Shown here: positions 13,101 through 28,100 of the stretch, piece after piece
Position numbering within the stretch: position 1 is the first letter of the stretch
Layout of the letters: the number at the start of each line of letters is the position of its first letter
Assembly: GCA_032622095.1 (NCBI GenBank)
Contig: CP136064.1
Span: 279,705,614-279,769,613 of the forward strand
DNA from: Siphonodentalium dalli
Taxonomy: Eukaryota; Mollusca; Scaphopoda; Gadilida; Siphonodentaliidae
Length of the DNA: 64,000 bases
Direction: 5' to 3'
Made by a program: the position numbers and the translations under genes
Notes under the pieces: generated by a model
What the model saw: the letters and a program-made list of their open reading frames with translations, nothing else
Told to the model about the DNA's origin: nothing
Databases searched by the model: none

Positions 13101-16100
13101 GTTTCTGAATAACACATTTTATCCACTGCATGTTCGAAAACCAAGTTATTATCATATTTGTGAAACTGCCTCATTTAGCACTGTGTTCTAATGGAAACTT
13201 GTTGGCTGACCTCAAGAATGCACACAAACTGTGTTCTAATGGAAACTTGTTGGCCTGACCTCAAGAATGCACACAAACTGTGTTCTAATGGAAACTTGTT
13301 GGCCTGACCTCAAGAATGCACACAAACTGTGTTCTAATGGAAACTTGTTGGCCTGACCTCAAGAATGCACACAAACTGTGTTCTAATGGAAACTTGTTGG
13401 CCTGACCTCAAGAATGCACACAAACTGTGTTCTAATGGAAACTTGTTGGCCTGACCTCAAGAATGCACACAAACTGTGTTCTAATGGAAACTTGTTGGCC
13501 TGACCTCAAGAATGCACACAAACTGTGTTCTAATGGAAACTTGTTGGCCTGACCTCAAGAATGCACACAGACATGGCCAACCTTATTTGAGATTAATAAC
13601 GTATGGCTGATTACTAACAGATTTTGTTTACCCTGTGCCAATGCATTCTCTTATATATGCGAGTCGACCATAGGTCGCCTCACATATATAAGAGAATGCA
13701 TTGGCCTAACAATTTTTTACAATTTTAATAATTTGTTCTTGTATTAATTCTTTAACAATTTTATAATTTCACCCATACAGAGCCCCAGACAAACATGAGC
13801 AGACGACACTCTTCTATATGCTTCTATATATGTGTGGGGCTCCCTGCAGGGTAATGGATGTTTTTTATTTTATGGCCTAAAAATTGTAAGAAACATTTAT
13901 TTAAAAAACATGATAAAAAATTGTTAGGCCAATGCATTCTCTTATATATGCGAGGCGACCTATGGTCGACTCGCATATATAAGAGAATGCATTGGCACAG
14001 GGTAAATTTTTTTAAACTTGTTGGCCTGACCTCAAGAATGCACACAAACATGGCCCATCTTATTTGAGATTAATAATGTATGGCTGATTACTAACAGATT
14101 TGAACCAATCAATAATCAGATATTTTCCTCAGCATCACTCCCGCTGAATGAGAGATTGTTATGATCCGCTGCCTACACAAAAATTCCCTTTCTCTAATCA
14201 ACGCAGCATTTCAACAGTGAGAACAAAGAATAGAATAAATCATAGTTGGCTCTAGTTTGATCTTATCGTGTAGTAATGTATAAATCATAGTTGGCTCTAG
14301 TTTGATCTTATCGTGTAGTAATGTATAAATCATAGTTGGCTCTAGTTTGAGCTTATCGTGTAGTAATGTATAAATCATAGTTGGCTCTAGTTTGATCTTA
14401 TCGTGTAGTAATGTATAAATCATAGTTGGCTCTAGTTTGAGCTTATCGTGTAGTAATGTATAAATCATAGTTGGCTCTAGTTTGAGCTTATCGTGTAGTA
14501 ATGTATAAATCATAGTTGGCTCTAGTTTGAGCTTATCGTGTAGTAATGTATAAATCATAGTTGGCTCTAGTTTGAGCTTATCGTGTAGTAATGTATAAAT
14601 CATAGTTGGCTCTAGTTTGAGCTTATCGTGTAGTAATGTATAAATCATAGTTGGCTCTAGTTTGAGCTTATCGTGTAGTAATGTATAAATCATAGTTGGC
14701 TCTAGTTTGAGCTTATCGTGTAGTAATGTATAAATCATAGTTGGCTCTAGTTTGAGCTTATCGTGTAGTAATGTATAAATCATAGTTGGCTCTAGTTTGA
14801 GCTTATCGTGTAGTAATGTATAAATCATAGTTGGCTCTAGTTTGAGCTTATCGTGTAGTAATGTATAAATCATAGTTGGCTCTAGTTTGAGCTTATCGTG
14901 TAGTAATGTATAAATCATAGTTGGCTCTAGTTTGAGCTTATCGTGTAGTAATGTATAAATCATAGTTGGCTCTAGTTTGAGCTTATCGTGTAGTAATGTA
15001 TAAATCATAGTTGGCTCTAGTTTGAGCTTATTGTGTAGTAATGTATAAATCATAGTTGGCTCTAGTTTGAGCTTATCGTGTAGTAATGTATAAATCATAG
15101 TTGGCTCTAGTTTGAGCTTATCGTGTAGTAATGTATAAATCATAGTTGGCTCTAGTTTGAGCTTATCGTGTAGTAATGTATAAATCATAGTTGGCTCTAG
15201 TTTGAGCTTATCGTGTAGTAATGTATAAATCATAGTTGGCTCTAGTTTGAGCTTATCGTGTAGTAATGTATAAATCATAGTTGGCTCTAGTTTGAGCTTA
15301 TCGTGTAGTAATGTATAAATCATAGTTGGCTCTAGTTTGAGCTTATCGTGTAGTAATGTATAAATCATAGTTGGCTCTAGTTTGAGCTTATCGTGTAGTA
15401 ATGTATAAATCATAGTTGGCTCTAGTTTGAGCTTATCGTGTAGTAATGTATAAATCATAGTTGGCTCTAGTTTGAGCTTATCGTGTAGTAATGTATAAAT
15501 CATAGTTGGCTCTAGTTTGAGCTTATCGTGTAGTAATGTATAAATCATAGTTGGCTCTAGTTTGAGCTTATCGTGTAGTAATGTATAAATCATAGTTGGC
15601 TCTAGTTTGAGCTTATCGTGTAGTAATGTATAAATCATAGTTGGCTCTAGTTTGAGCTTATCGTGTAGTAATGTATAAATCATAGTTGGCTCTAGTTTGA
15701 GCTTATCGTGTAGTAATGTATAAATCATAGTTGGCTCTAGTTTGAGCTTATCGTGTAGTAATGTATAAATCATAGTTGGCTCTAGTTTGAGCTTATCGTG
15801 TAGTAATGTATAAATCTTACATGTAGTTGGCTCTAGTTTGAGCTTATCGTGTAGTAATGTATAAATCATAGTTGGCTCTAGTTTGATCTTATCGTGTAGT
15901 AATGTATAAATCATAGTTGGCTCTAGTTTGAGCTTATCGTGTAGTAATGTATAAATCATAGTTGGCTCTAGTTTGAGCTTATCGTGTAGTAATGTATAAA
16001 TCATAGTTGGCTCTAGTTTGAGCTTATCGTGTAGTAATGTATAAATCATAGTTGGCTCTAGTTTGAGCTTATCGTGTAGTAATGTATAAATCATAGTTGG

Positions 16101-19100
16101 CTCTAGTTTGAGCTTATCGTGTAGTAATGTATAAATCATAGTTGGCTCTAGTTTGAGCTTATCGTGTAGTAATGTATAAATCATAGTTGGCTCTAGTTTG
16201 AGCTTATCGTGTAGTAATGTATAAATCATAGTTGGCTCTAGTTTGAGCTTATCGTGTAGTAATGTATAAATCATAGTTGGCTCTAGTTTGAGCTTATTGT
16301 GTAGTAATGTATAAATCATAGTTGGCTCTAGTTTGAGCTTATCGTGTAGTAATGTATAAATCATAGTTGGCTCTAGTTTGAGCTTATCGTGTAGTAATGT
16401 ATAAATCATAGTTGGCTCTAGTTTGAGCTTATCGTGTAGTAATGTATAAATCATAGTTGGCTCTAGTTTGAGCTTATCGTGTAGTAATGTATAAATCATA
16501 GTTGGCTCTAGTTTGAGCTTATCGTGTAGTAATGTATAAATCATAGTTGGCTCTAGTTTGAGCTTATCGTGTAGTAATGTATAAATCATAGTTGGCTCTA
16601 GTTTGAGCTTATCGTGTAGTAATGTATAAATCATAGTTGGCTCTAGTTTGAGCTTATCGTGTAGTAATGTATAAATCATAGTTGGCTCTAGTTTGAGCTT
16701 ATCGTGTAGTAATGTATAAATCATAGTTGGCTCTAGTTTGAGCTTATCGTGTAGTAATGTATAAATCATAGTTGGCTCTAGTTTGAGCTTATCGTGTAGT
16801 AATGTATAAATCATAGTTGGCTCTAGTTTGAGCTTATCGTGTAGTAATGTATAAATCATAGTTGGCTCTAGTTTGAGCTTATCGTGTAGTAATGTATAAA
16901 TCATAGTTGGCTCTAGTTTGAGCTTATCGTGTAGTAATGTATAAATCATAGTTGGCTCTAGTTTGAGCTTATCGTGTAGTAATGTATAAATCATAGTTGG
17001 CTCTAGTTTGAGCTTATCGTGTAGTAATGTATAAATCATAGTTGGCTCTAGTTTGAGCTTATCGTGTAGTAATGTATAAATCATAGTTGGCTCTAGTTTG
17101 AGCTTATCGTGTAGTAATGTATAAATCATAGTTGGCTCTAGTTTGAGCTTATCGTGTAGTAATGTATAAATCATAGTTGGCTCTAGTTTGAGCTTATCGT
17201 GTAGTAATGTATAAATCATAGTTGGCTCTAGTTTGAGCTTATCGTGTAGTAATGTATAAATCATAGTTGGCTCTAGTTTGAGCTTATCGTGTAGTAATGT
17301 ATAAATCATAGTTGGCTCTAGTTTGAGCTTATCGTGTAGTAATGTATAAATCATAGTTGGCTCTAGTTTGAGCTTATCGTGTAGTAATGTATAAATCATA
17401 GTTGGCTCTAGTTTGAGCTTATCGTGTAGTAATGTATAAATCATAGTTGGCTCTAGTTTGAGCTTATCGTGTAGTAATGTATAAATCATAGTTGGCTCTA
17501 GTTTGAGCTTATCGTGTAGTAATGTATAAATCATAGTTGGCTCTAGTTTGAGCTTATCGTGTAGTAATGTATAAATCATAGTTGGCTCTAGTTTGAGCTT
17601 ATCGTGTAGTAATGTATAAATCATAGTTGGCTCTAGTTTGAGCTTATCGTGTAGTAATGTATAAATCATAGTTGGCTCTAGTTTGAGCTTATCGTGTAGT
17701 AATGTATAAATCATAGTTGGCTCTAGTTTGAGCTTATCGTGTAGTAATGTATAAATCATAGTTGGCTCTAGTTCGATCTTATCATGTAGTAATGTATAAA
17801 TCATAGTTGGCTCTAGTTTGAGCTTATCGTGTAGTAATGAATAAATCATAGTTGGCTCTAGTTTGAGCTTATCGTGTAGTAATGAATAAATCATAGTTGG
17901 CTCTAGTTTGAGCTTATCGTGTAGTAATGAATAAATCATAGTTGGCTCTAGTTTGAGCTTATCGTGTAGTAATGTATAAATCATAGTTGGCTCTAGTTTG
18001 AGCTTATCGTGTAGTAATGTATAAATCTTACACAGGCCATTATATTCCCCCAGATTAAAGTTGGTAAATACTGTGCCTAAAATATGGAAATTAGCACCTA
18101 CGGTATGGTACATGTACATGTATGATATACACATTACTGAGAAAATAATTAGATCACTCCACATTTACCAGAATATCAATGATAAATTATCCCGTCAAAA
18201 TCCTTCATTCACAGAAATAAATGCAAGAATAAAGTTTTTTTGGTGTAAATCTATTAACAGTCCTGAATTCTGACAATTATTGAAATGATGTATTTACTTA
18301 AACAGTCAGAAAAATTCAGTATGTTGTTCCAATCCCAATTTTCTGTCAAAAGGTGTATTTATTTTAATTAATGTACATGTATGAATGTCCATAGAGTGGG
18401 GAAATAAATACTTCCAGTATTTAAAGGTACTCAATCCGTAAAGAGGGTCCCCATCTCAACAGATTCCAACAACAACAATCTGATCAGAGGGTCCTATATT
18501 ACTATTTCTTTGGATTTGGGGGTAAAAAATATTTGATTCGAGTCGAGGAACCCATCAAACAAAGCTCAGAGTTATTAGATATTGATTTTTGAAATTTGTT
18601 ATGTTCTCGAGATGAGTACTAATAACTGCCGTAATCTGCTCTGGATGTGTACTCCAAATCTATTAAAACAGACAAGGATGGATAACTCTAAAATCAAGTG
18701 GTAATTTTAACGCAATTTTGACTGAGTTCTGGGCCAGATAGTATTCCCGACAATGAAAAATAATAGATTTCTAAAATCGATATCTAACAAATCTGAGCTT
18801 TGATGGGTGACTTCCTCGACTCGAATCAAATATTTTTGACCCCCGAAGCCATTGAAATAGTAATTGAGAGGAGTTTTATCGGATTGAGTACCTTTAAACT
18901 AAAATTCAACTATGGGTTGGATTGGGAAAAACTGGTATTTTCACTTTTAAAACTAGTATTCTCTTTTACATGTTTCCATGGATTACTGCTCAACGAGTGA
19001 TACGTTCTTTCAAAATTTGAAAAAAAATTTCAAATTAAGAACAGTATGTAAAATTGATAATTATGCACCAGTCCACCTTTTCAAAAATATTTTGACTCCC

Positions 19101-22100
19101 CCACACCTTCCACCATCCCTGCATGTAACCACTATGCTGAAACGTGATAGTACTATACAGAGTGGCATCATATTAAACACTAAATTAATGTTATACTGAA
19201 ACTACACATATGGGTATGGGTACCTGACCTGGACCTGACCTGGACAAGGGGCTATTGAGCATATATCAAGGCTCATCATCATACCAGCACTGATTACATT
19301 TTACACTACCTTAAACCCATTAGTACTGCAAATATAATTAGCTTCTGGTAGGTAGGCAGGTCAGATTTATATCTGTGGACCAAAGTCAGAAAATTAAAGT
19401 ACTGTATGTCTTGATGTGGAGGATACATCATACATGTACATGTAAAGGGCTCAAAATACTGAGTAGTAACCTGTCTATACCTGTCGCTGAAATGTAAAAT
19501 TGGTGGTGACAGATACTTGTACACCTGTAAAATATTCAACCTGTCACTATTCAAAATTCTCATGGTCACCCAATTATTTAATCCACTGTGGAGACAGATG
19601 GAAATTTTAAGGCATTTTGGAGCCTCGGTATATAGGATATTATCACAATATTTCTCTCACCTTGCAATCCAGTAATGAGACGACATTTTCATGGTGAAGA
19701 ATTGATAGATCCTGCAAGAAGAAGACAAGTTTTTATTATAACCCATTGAATGAGCATACTGGTAGTCCATGTTAACAAGAGAATGATTGTACAATGGTCC
19801 AATATGTACAACATAACAATGTGACAGCAGATACATGTATGTACATGTACATAAACAATTACCAGTAAATGTGTAAATAAATATCCTCTATTTAACATCA
19901 TTATATGATAATCAAGTGAATGAGCATACACATGTACATGTAGGACTTCCATGTTAAAAACAGATTCAACAGAACACTGGCTGATACAATCGTCTGATAT
20001 GTACAATGGTACTACACAACATATGTAAACAACTACATATATATTAAACATTAACCCTTTGAGTGCCAGGTCGATTTTTGTATCAACCCATATACCCTGT
20101 GCCAATGCATTCTCTTATATATGCCAGTCGACCATAGGTCGCCTCGCATATATAAGAGAATGCATTGGCCTAACAATTTTTCATCTTTTGTTATTATTTT
20201 TTACAATTTTAATAATTTATTCTTATATTCTTTAACAGACTTATTTTGTAGGTTTAGTGCCAGGGAATCTTATGTTTTTATGGGCATCAAAATTATTACT
20301 ATGAATACTTGGTGATAGTTTTGAGTTATAACATGCCCCTAAGGTGTTATCCAGTTTGTTTTTAAATTCGCTATAGCATGCTTAAGCATACCCAAAAAAA
20401 AAAAATATTCTAAAAAAAAAATTCTAATTTTTTTAGGACCGATTTTACGCACCGTAAATTAGGGCCGATGAGATCGGCACCTGGCACTCAAAGGGTTAAA
20501 CATTAATATATAAACATCCACTAGAATAATGTGAACAAAGAAGCCAAAAAAAGTAAAATAAATACTATACATGTGTATGTAGCAACATAATATCCAATAA
20601 GAAATTAACATGGATTTCCAAACAGTTTCTTGCATTACACTCCTAGCTACATAATGTACGGTATCAATAGTGAATTACTGATGAACGCTAACAAGTTAAA
20701 TGTTGACATTCCTGGCAATAGACCGAATTTCTATTAAGACTACAGTATAGAGCATCTTGGCACATTATCACAAACTACATGTATGATGTACAGTACTTGT
20801 ATATACAGTACTCAGCTACTAATTCACTAGAGAGTAACAGAATATCCTATAAAATATAGTGTAAAATAGCAACTTAAATAGTACAGCCACATGTAGGTCA
20901 ATAGGACAATCACCAAACAAACTCCACTATTGCATGGTTCCCATATGTACTACCATGTAGTACTAATATAAAAAAATTCCAAGTTAAAATCCTAAAGTGA
21001 AAACGGAATAGATTTTCCATAACAAAATGATATTCTTCAGTATTCATGGGTCTAGTTTAAATGTCATATTTGGTTTTCAACATTTTTTTATGTTGTTGTT
21101 GTAACTGGAGGTCTGGAATCCTGAGTACATCATTAACAAGATATGGTACCTAAATAAAATAATACAGTATTATCCCAACCTTAGCTAAAACATGTCCATA
21201 TTTGATGGATGCTTGTGGTGACAAATGACTGACAAGGTAAACAGGTGTATATAAATAAAAAAAAACACATTTGTTTACAAACAGGAAGAAGTTTACCTTT
21301 AGGATTTTGATTTCTTTGCTGAGCAGATTCTGTGATTTTGCCAAGTTTTTCTTTGTGATGCTCTTGATTGCTACAGGCTTGTCAGGTCTCTGAAAAAAAC
21401 AGGAAACAGATTTTACATTAACCCTTTCAGTGCCAAGTCCGATTTTTGTATCAACCCATACATGTATTTCCTTGATCATTTTTCAAATTTATTGATTATA
21501 ATAATGTGATACATTGATCAATGTATCACATTATTATAACCAATAAATTTGAAAAATGATCCAGGAAATATAGGTTGATACAAAAATCTCTAAGAGCTCT
21601 TTCCATCAATGTATCACATTATTATAACCAATAAATTTGAAAAATGGTCAAGGAAAAATATACATGTACTAGTAGGTTGATACAAAAATCGGACTTGGCA
21701 CTGAAAGGGTTAAACAAAGAAAGAAAGGGCTGTGACCATCCTCGGAGAGTACCGCTACCCTGAGATCATGCCATGAATCTCTACTCTGGCTAATGCCTCA
21801 AGCGGTCATACCCCGCTGGACAAAACAAGTGTCCATTGGCACCGCGGTGTATTTGCCGGTATTTGCCGGTGTCAGAGTTTGTAACTGCAGTTGAACACCG
21901 CGGCCGAACGGCAAGTACACTGCGGCCAAACAGCAAATTCACTGTGGCCGAAAGGCAACTACATGTACCCTCGCGGCCGAATGGCATGTACACCGTGGTT
22001 AGATTTTTATTGTCTTTTTTCAGTTTGATGAAAGTACACCATGGCAACTACACCATGCCAAATGGCGATTACACCGCGGCCCAACTGTATTTAGCCGGTG

Positions 22101-25100
22101 GAACCGTGGTGTAATTGCATTTCAGCCGTGGTGGCAACGCTAACCGCACCGCAGTTAAGTGGACACTTGTTTTGTCTAGCAGGGTATTTCACTAGTACAA
22201 AACCTTGGAACTTTTTGAAGTTTTGACAGGGAACATCATAAAATCGAAAAAATAATGTGGGGAATATATTTCTTAGTTAGTATGTGTTCCTTAATAATGT
22301 ACTCACTGTTTGTGAAGGTCCCAACTCAAATGTTTTATGGCCGAACGACCCCAAAATAACTCGTTCCCATCTAAATGTGAATATTAACATCCATGACAAA
22401 TTTCATGATAATCAGACGAACAGTACGACCTGTAGACCGCGCCAATGGATTTAATTTTGAAATCCAAGATGGCCACCAGCGGCCATGTTTTTTGGCCGAA
22501 TGACCCCAAAATGACTCTTTCCCATCTACATGTCAACATTCATGACAAATTTCATAAAGATCAGAACAAAGGTACAACCTGTAGCCCGCACCAAAGGAAA
22601 TTGTTGACGGACACACGCACACACAGACGACGGACGCCAACCAATGGCAATAGCTCAAACTTACAAAGTAAGTTGAGCTAATAAGTGGGTAAAATGTCAC
22701 TGATGGAAACTGTCTTTAATATCATTAGTCATCAAGGGAGATAAGCCCTGCATGGAGTTTGACATTGTACTATAGTACCTGTTAGTTTTCGCACTACATG
22801 TATGGTGACTTTGGCACTGTCATACCGAGATTGAGGACAACGACATCACATTGATAATGGACACTTCTTTTGATACTAGTACATACAGTAATGCCTTAAA
22901 TAATCGACTGCTTAACCACAGCAGAATTATCGGTAATTTTTCAGGATTTAGTAGGAAATATGGCTTGTTGAGAGCTTTCCGTTGAATGGCAACAAGCCAT
23001 ATATCTGACTGGTTAACGAGTCGATTATTTAGGGCATTACTGTTGTTACGGCAAACATTATAAGACCACTGTCACCATTACCGGTAGTGATTTCCTTTAT
23101 TAGAAAAAAGCCAATAGCAATTTATTGCTGAAACTTTATTTTCATTTACTTTGTAAAAATTATAAGCCTCAATCTACCTCAAGTGCATACATGTAATAGT
23201 TGGGTATTTTCTAGGTTTAACGGTAAAGCACAACCACTCTATTAACCATTTCAAGAGACATTTTTGTAAAGAACAAACTACTAAATGGTGTGGATAGGGA
23301 AGTATGCATTCAGATTCAAGTTCAATCCAATAAATTTGACACACAAAATATGTCCTTCAAGGTAGTCCCCTTTGATCTAAATTATACATCTAATTCCTTC
23401 AGGAGTATGGTATGTGATCAGTGTGCACCCTGTGGTACCCACAAGTAGGTACACTGAATGTACACCAGTGATATTACAATATCACTGCTGTACACTGAAT
23501 GCCCATCAGTCTATCACATTGTAAATGAATGCTCTTGCTTTAAATTGTACATTATGTAGGTCACTAGACCAAAACATTAAAAATAAATATAGGCCACTGA
23601 CTGACATAGTAGGCAGACAAAACACTGCAGTATCAAAGTACTGAGATAGCTCTTAAGGTAACATACTACCCATAGTTCTATTGGAATATAAAGCCAAGAA
23701 TTCACTCATTATTCAGAAGACCTTTCATGTTAAAGTCTCACAATGAGACTTTTTCCGCAACAATAATTTTTTTTCCGAGTTATCCCCCTGCATAGCTTTT
23801 TTATATTATAATAGGTTGGCGATTATTGCAATACGATAGAGGAACACTCTGACTTTCGTACTCAGATTCATACATTTTTGTACCTCGCTTGCCTGACCGA
23901 AATTTTACGGGGAAATGGCTAATTTGGATTTATTTGTCGTTCTAGATATGGTTATTGTGCCTTTTATCATTCCTTTTCATGAAAACAAATTAAAAACAAG
24001 TCGAATATGTTATGATAATTTTTAAACATTCTTGTGCATGAAATTGGGGATAAATTGTTCCCAGAGTTAGAGTACGTTATTTCACAGTCCGTATTCGCCA
24101 CCCCTGCACATTCGCAATGCGCAGCCGAACTTCCGGTGTGGAATTTTTATGTGTTAAAAATAAATAGTTTTTTCATCTGTCATATCTGCTTGTTTCGTTC
24201 ATTATTCGCAGAAAATGTGTATCTCATTCTTTCGTGTACATAACGGATTAGATATAGACTGTTTTAACCCGTTTGGATGTTAGAAATACCGCTTAATTAT
24301 CAGAAAATATCATGTGAAGTGACGGGACCAATCCGAATATCGCACACTGGACTTTCACTTTGTGAAGTTGGTCAACATGACCGCTTTCGCAGATTGCTGC
24401 TTCCAGCGTAGAAGGATACGCACTACGTTCATGACTGAACTAACACTGGACTGGTCACAGACACTGTGTGTGAGTCACTGAGTGTGGCAGGTCAGGCTAT
24501 GCCGTATTCAACTGTTATTATCATGGACATTGACTCGAATAAGTGAATAGCACTGATTGACCCAAGGCAATGGAAGAATGCAAACAATGTGAATGTAATG
24601 ATTATTGCAAAATATGATGATTATAGTTCTATTCTGGACTCCTCAGCCCTTCAATGCTGAAATGCAGTCAACGCTGAAATGCAGTCAACGCTGACGCCGT
24701 AAAAGGTCATTGAATGTTCAGAATTCAGATTCTATCATTCTGCATAGTACATTAGACTGATTAGAAGTACAGTAGCTACATGTGTGTGAACTTGTGAAGG
24801 GTAGAACATGATATGGAGATTGGAGAATCAGAATGGCAATGGCACCACTCACCAGTGTCAGTGAATCGAGTGAGGATGTTTACCAAACATGTCATGAAAC
24901 ATGCAGACATGGACAATGCTGTGAAATGGATTATAATTCACCAGACTCCCGGACCATGATCATAAGTTACCGGTACATACTAGTAACATTCCGCCTTTGA
25001 TCATTAGATCAAGACTAAACCAGACTTGGATAATGAGTAATGGACAAAGACAGTTACATGTTACACATGCGGCTGCACATGGTTTTGATTCATTAAAATT

Positions 25101-28100
25101 ATTTTGTAAAAATCATGAACTTATGTTATCAAAATCAATGACTAACAGTGATCACCAAAGTCACTTACTGGTACATTGTTTATGCCAAACAACAGGTCTG
25201 ACACAACTTGAATTCCATTGTACCGGTACATTCAACTATTATGAAGTGGTGAAAATATCTCATGTACGGTACCTACTACATGTACTAAGTACAGTATATA
25301 TATCGGTGCTGGCATTTTTGATTATTTAACTGATTTACTTGTACTAGTAGTTAGAATTTTGAAATCATCTTGGTGAGAAGTTATTTATAATGTCATTCAA
25401 ATGGCATACCGGTACATGCACATGTACTTCTGCCATTATGAAATAAACAGGTCTCCTGTAATAAGCTGTAGAATTCTTTTTATATTGGAATATGATGCCT
25501 TCTCATTTGCTCTGTTAAAATTATAGTGTTATATGCATGTACATTTTAAGTGGTTGTGCATTACGAAGTGAGATGATTCCATGAAGTTTTAGTAAAAATA
25601 GAGAAAACCTGGAGTTTACGTATATACCGTACCAGTATACATTGTGTATGGTAGTACAATTAAGATATAATACATGTAGTTGAATATCACTATGATAGTT
25701 GAATTCAAGAAGAGCCAGACTTGATAATGACTTACTCATATTAGCATCTACATGTACTAGTAACGGTACTCTCATGTGCAATAATAGTGTCAATAATATG
25801 ATAGTGTCAACACTGTTATTATATTTGGAGAACACTTCCCATGATCAGATCACTAAGAGACATAGAGTGAAATTGCTGTGGTTACTATTATTAATTTTAG
25901 CTAAAAAATCCCACCTTCACTATTATTAGTTTGTCTCTATTATTAGGCAACTTAGAGGATGTTGTCTGAATGAACTATCATTTATTATAAGTACCTGATG
26001 TATCAGAACAAATTAAAAAGGTAATAAACAGGCCAGACACCTACATGTACAGTATGGTCGGTTCCAGTACTGCTAGTGTTATTGTACCAGTACTGTTTAT
26101 ATTCAGTACTAGGAAAATTTAATGAAAGTTATGCAACGAATGATTGTGTAGGCCTACTGATGTTAAAAGGAGTATAAATTTAAAATGACCTTGCCACTTT
26201 AACAAACACATCGCTATTGATATAATACTCAATAATGAGTTTGTTAAAGTGGTGCGCTCGTTTTAAATTAACATGGAGAATATAGCAATTCATGTGGGTC
26301 CAATATGTGCACATATACATGTATACCGGTACTCGCAGAGCTGATTGATTTACAATTATGGCTTTCATTATATCGTAGACAAGGTGTGGGATGTTTCTTT
26401 CATTTTCAGATGCTGTTAAAATTATTCATCAGGTTCACTGATTGTAGCTGGGACTAATACATGTATAACATATATTAGTCCCAGATTGTAGTGGGGTTGA
26501 GATATGGTTGCTGTTAGATCTTAAAGGTACTCAATCCGAATTAACGGTCGCAAATTACTATTTCCTTGACTTCGGGGGTAAAAAATATTTGATTCGAGTC
26601 GAGGAACCCACCCACCACAGCTCAGAGTGATCAGATATCGATGTTATAAATCTATTATATTAATTTTTTTTTGTGGCCCAATAGACAGTCAACGAGAAGA
26701 ATTTCATTGACCAAATTGCGGGCAAAGATGGATAACTCTAAAATCAAGTGGCTTTTTGTGTCAGATATTTGACAAACCGGTAAAATTTCGTTGAACAAAA
26801 TGTTGATAAATAACAGGTTTTGTGCAATTTTATAATATAGTTGATGGTGCTTTTCATTATTTTTGGGCAATTATTAGATTCTGAAAACTGAAGCGTCATT
26901 TCAAAAAATGTTGTTGTTGGAATGTGATTATATGGGGACCCTCTGATCGGATTAAGTACCGGTACCTGTAAGAGATTATATGGTATCTGGAACATTTCAT
27001 ATTTAATTACATGTAGCATGGCATTCAGAAATATGATATGTCGCCTTGAGGCAAAAAATTATATTACCATATTTATGGTAGTGATCGCCTACAATCCCTA
27101 CATGTATTGACCAAAATGGACAGGACTACATTTTTCTCTTGTCTTGTCTATTTCATTCCTAACTTAGAAGTATGTCGATCTGGTAAATAATTGACTGGAG
27201 AGAATAGCATTTATGTCTTGGCCACTAACTGGGAGCTGTGATAATAATAGTAAGTTATCGTTGGAGACCCCCCCCCCCCCACAATGGAGATCTCTAGTCG
27301 CATCCATGTAGCCAATGTGTCTTATACCTTATAACCGGGGAGGTGGCTACATGTAGATGGTCCCCATTGGTGGGTGGTTGGGAAACTTGGGTTTGTCCAC
27401 CTTGACATTTTCAAATGTACGTACCTTGAACCAGACCAAAGTCAAATGTTCTTGAAATACTACTTTGCACCCCCCCCCCCCCCAGTTGAATTTTCCAAAT
27501 GGTACCTCAAACATTTCCAACTGAAATGTCCAACCTGACACCCTCTAAACCTAAATTGTTCAACCGATAGCCATTCCGACCAAACTTTGGACCAAAAGTA
27601 GAAGAATATACTGCTGTTGGTCTAAAAACAACACATTCCCCCACTAAATACTGGTTGGAAAATCAAACAATCAATAATATATATTGTTTGTATCTCAGGA
27701 TGTCTACTGTTCACATTTCTACCTACATGTAGCTGGGACTAATATATTATTATATATTATATGAGTCCCAGTCTCTAGTAAGCTATTATTATGGGAGGCC
27801 AAATAATAATCAATAATCAATAAATAATAATCAATTGCGCTTAAGCGCAATCATTGCGCTTAAGCGTAATTATTTGCGCTTAAGCGCAATTCATGGTTAT
27901 ATGTAACAAAACACCCCTGGTGAATAAATAGGTTTCTCCATAACTTAGCATTAACTCCTATTGACATGTCACTTCTTGGTTTCATTGGTTTGGATGGGTA
28001 GGGAGCTAGCCCAACTTCTTTATCAAAATGGCTGACTCGCAATAGTCTCACCTTCTGTTTTAGTTGGAGCGATTCGTGATAGCATTATATTATCTTCGGT

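Larger units (their letters stand above)
1146..19660. other. ULK1/2 intron 3 (18.5 kb), repeat-rich
   Basis: No exon was recognised. It contains a 1.24-kb hAT, three copies of a dispersed repeat, minisatellites of 48, 55 and 49 bp, an 84-copy 45-bp satellite, M1 and piggyBac-like MITEs, and a 5S-derived repeat. I see nothing recognisable in 7905-9895, 10530-11555 or 18900-19660. Confidence 0.75.

Noticed and set aside
14211-18164. 1317-codon open frame as a repetitive protein gene
   Set aside because: It is a 45-bp satellite. The frame is open only because the unit is 15 codons without a stop, and it lies inside an intron of ULK with no domain or start context.
24300-24520. Possible exon or alternative ULK promoter in intron 1
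   Set aside because: Composition is slightly richer in GC, but no splice pair, frame or recognisable motif supports it.
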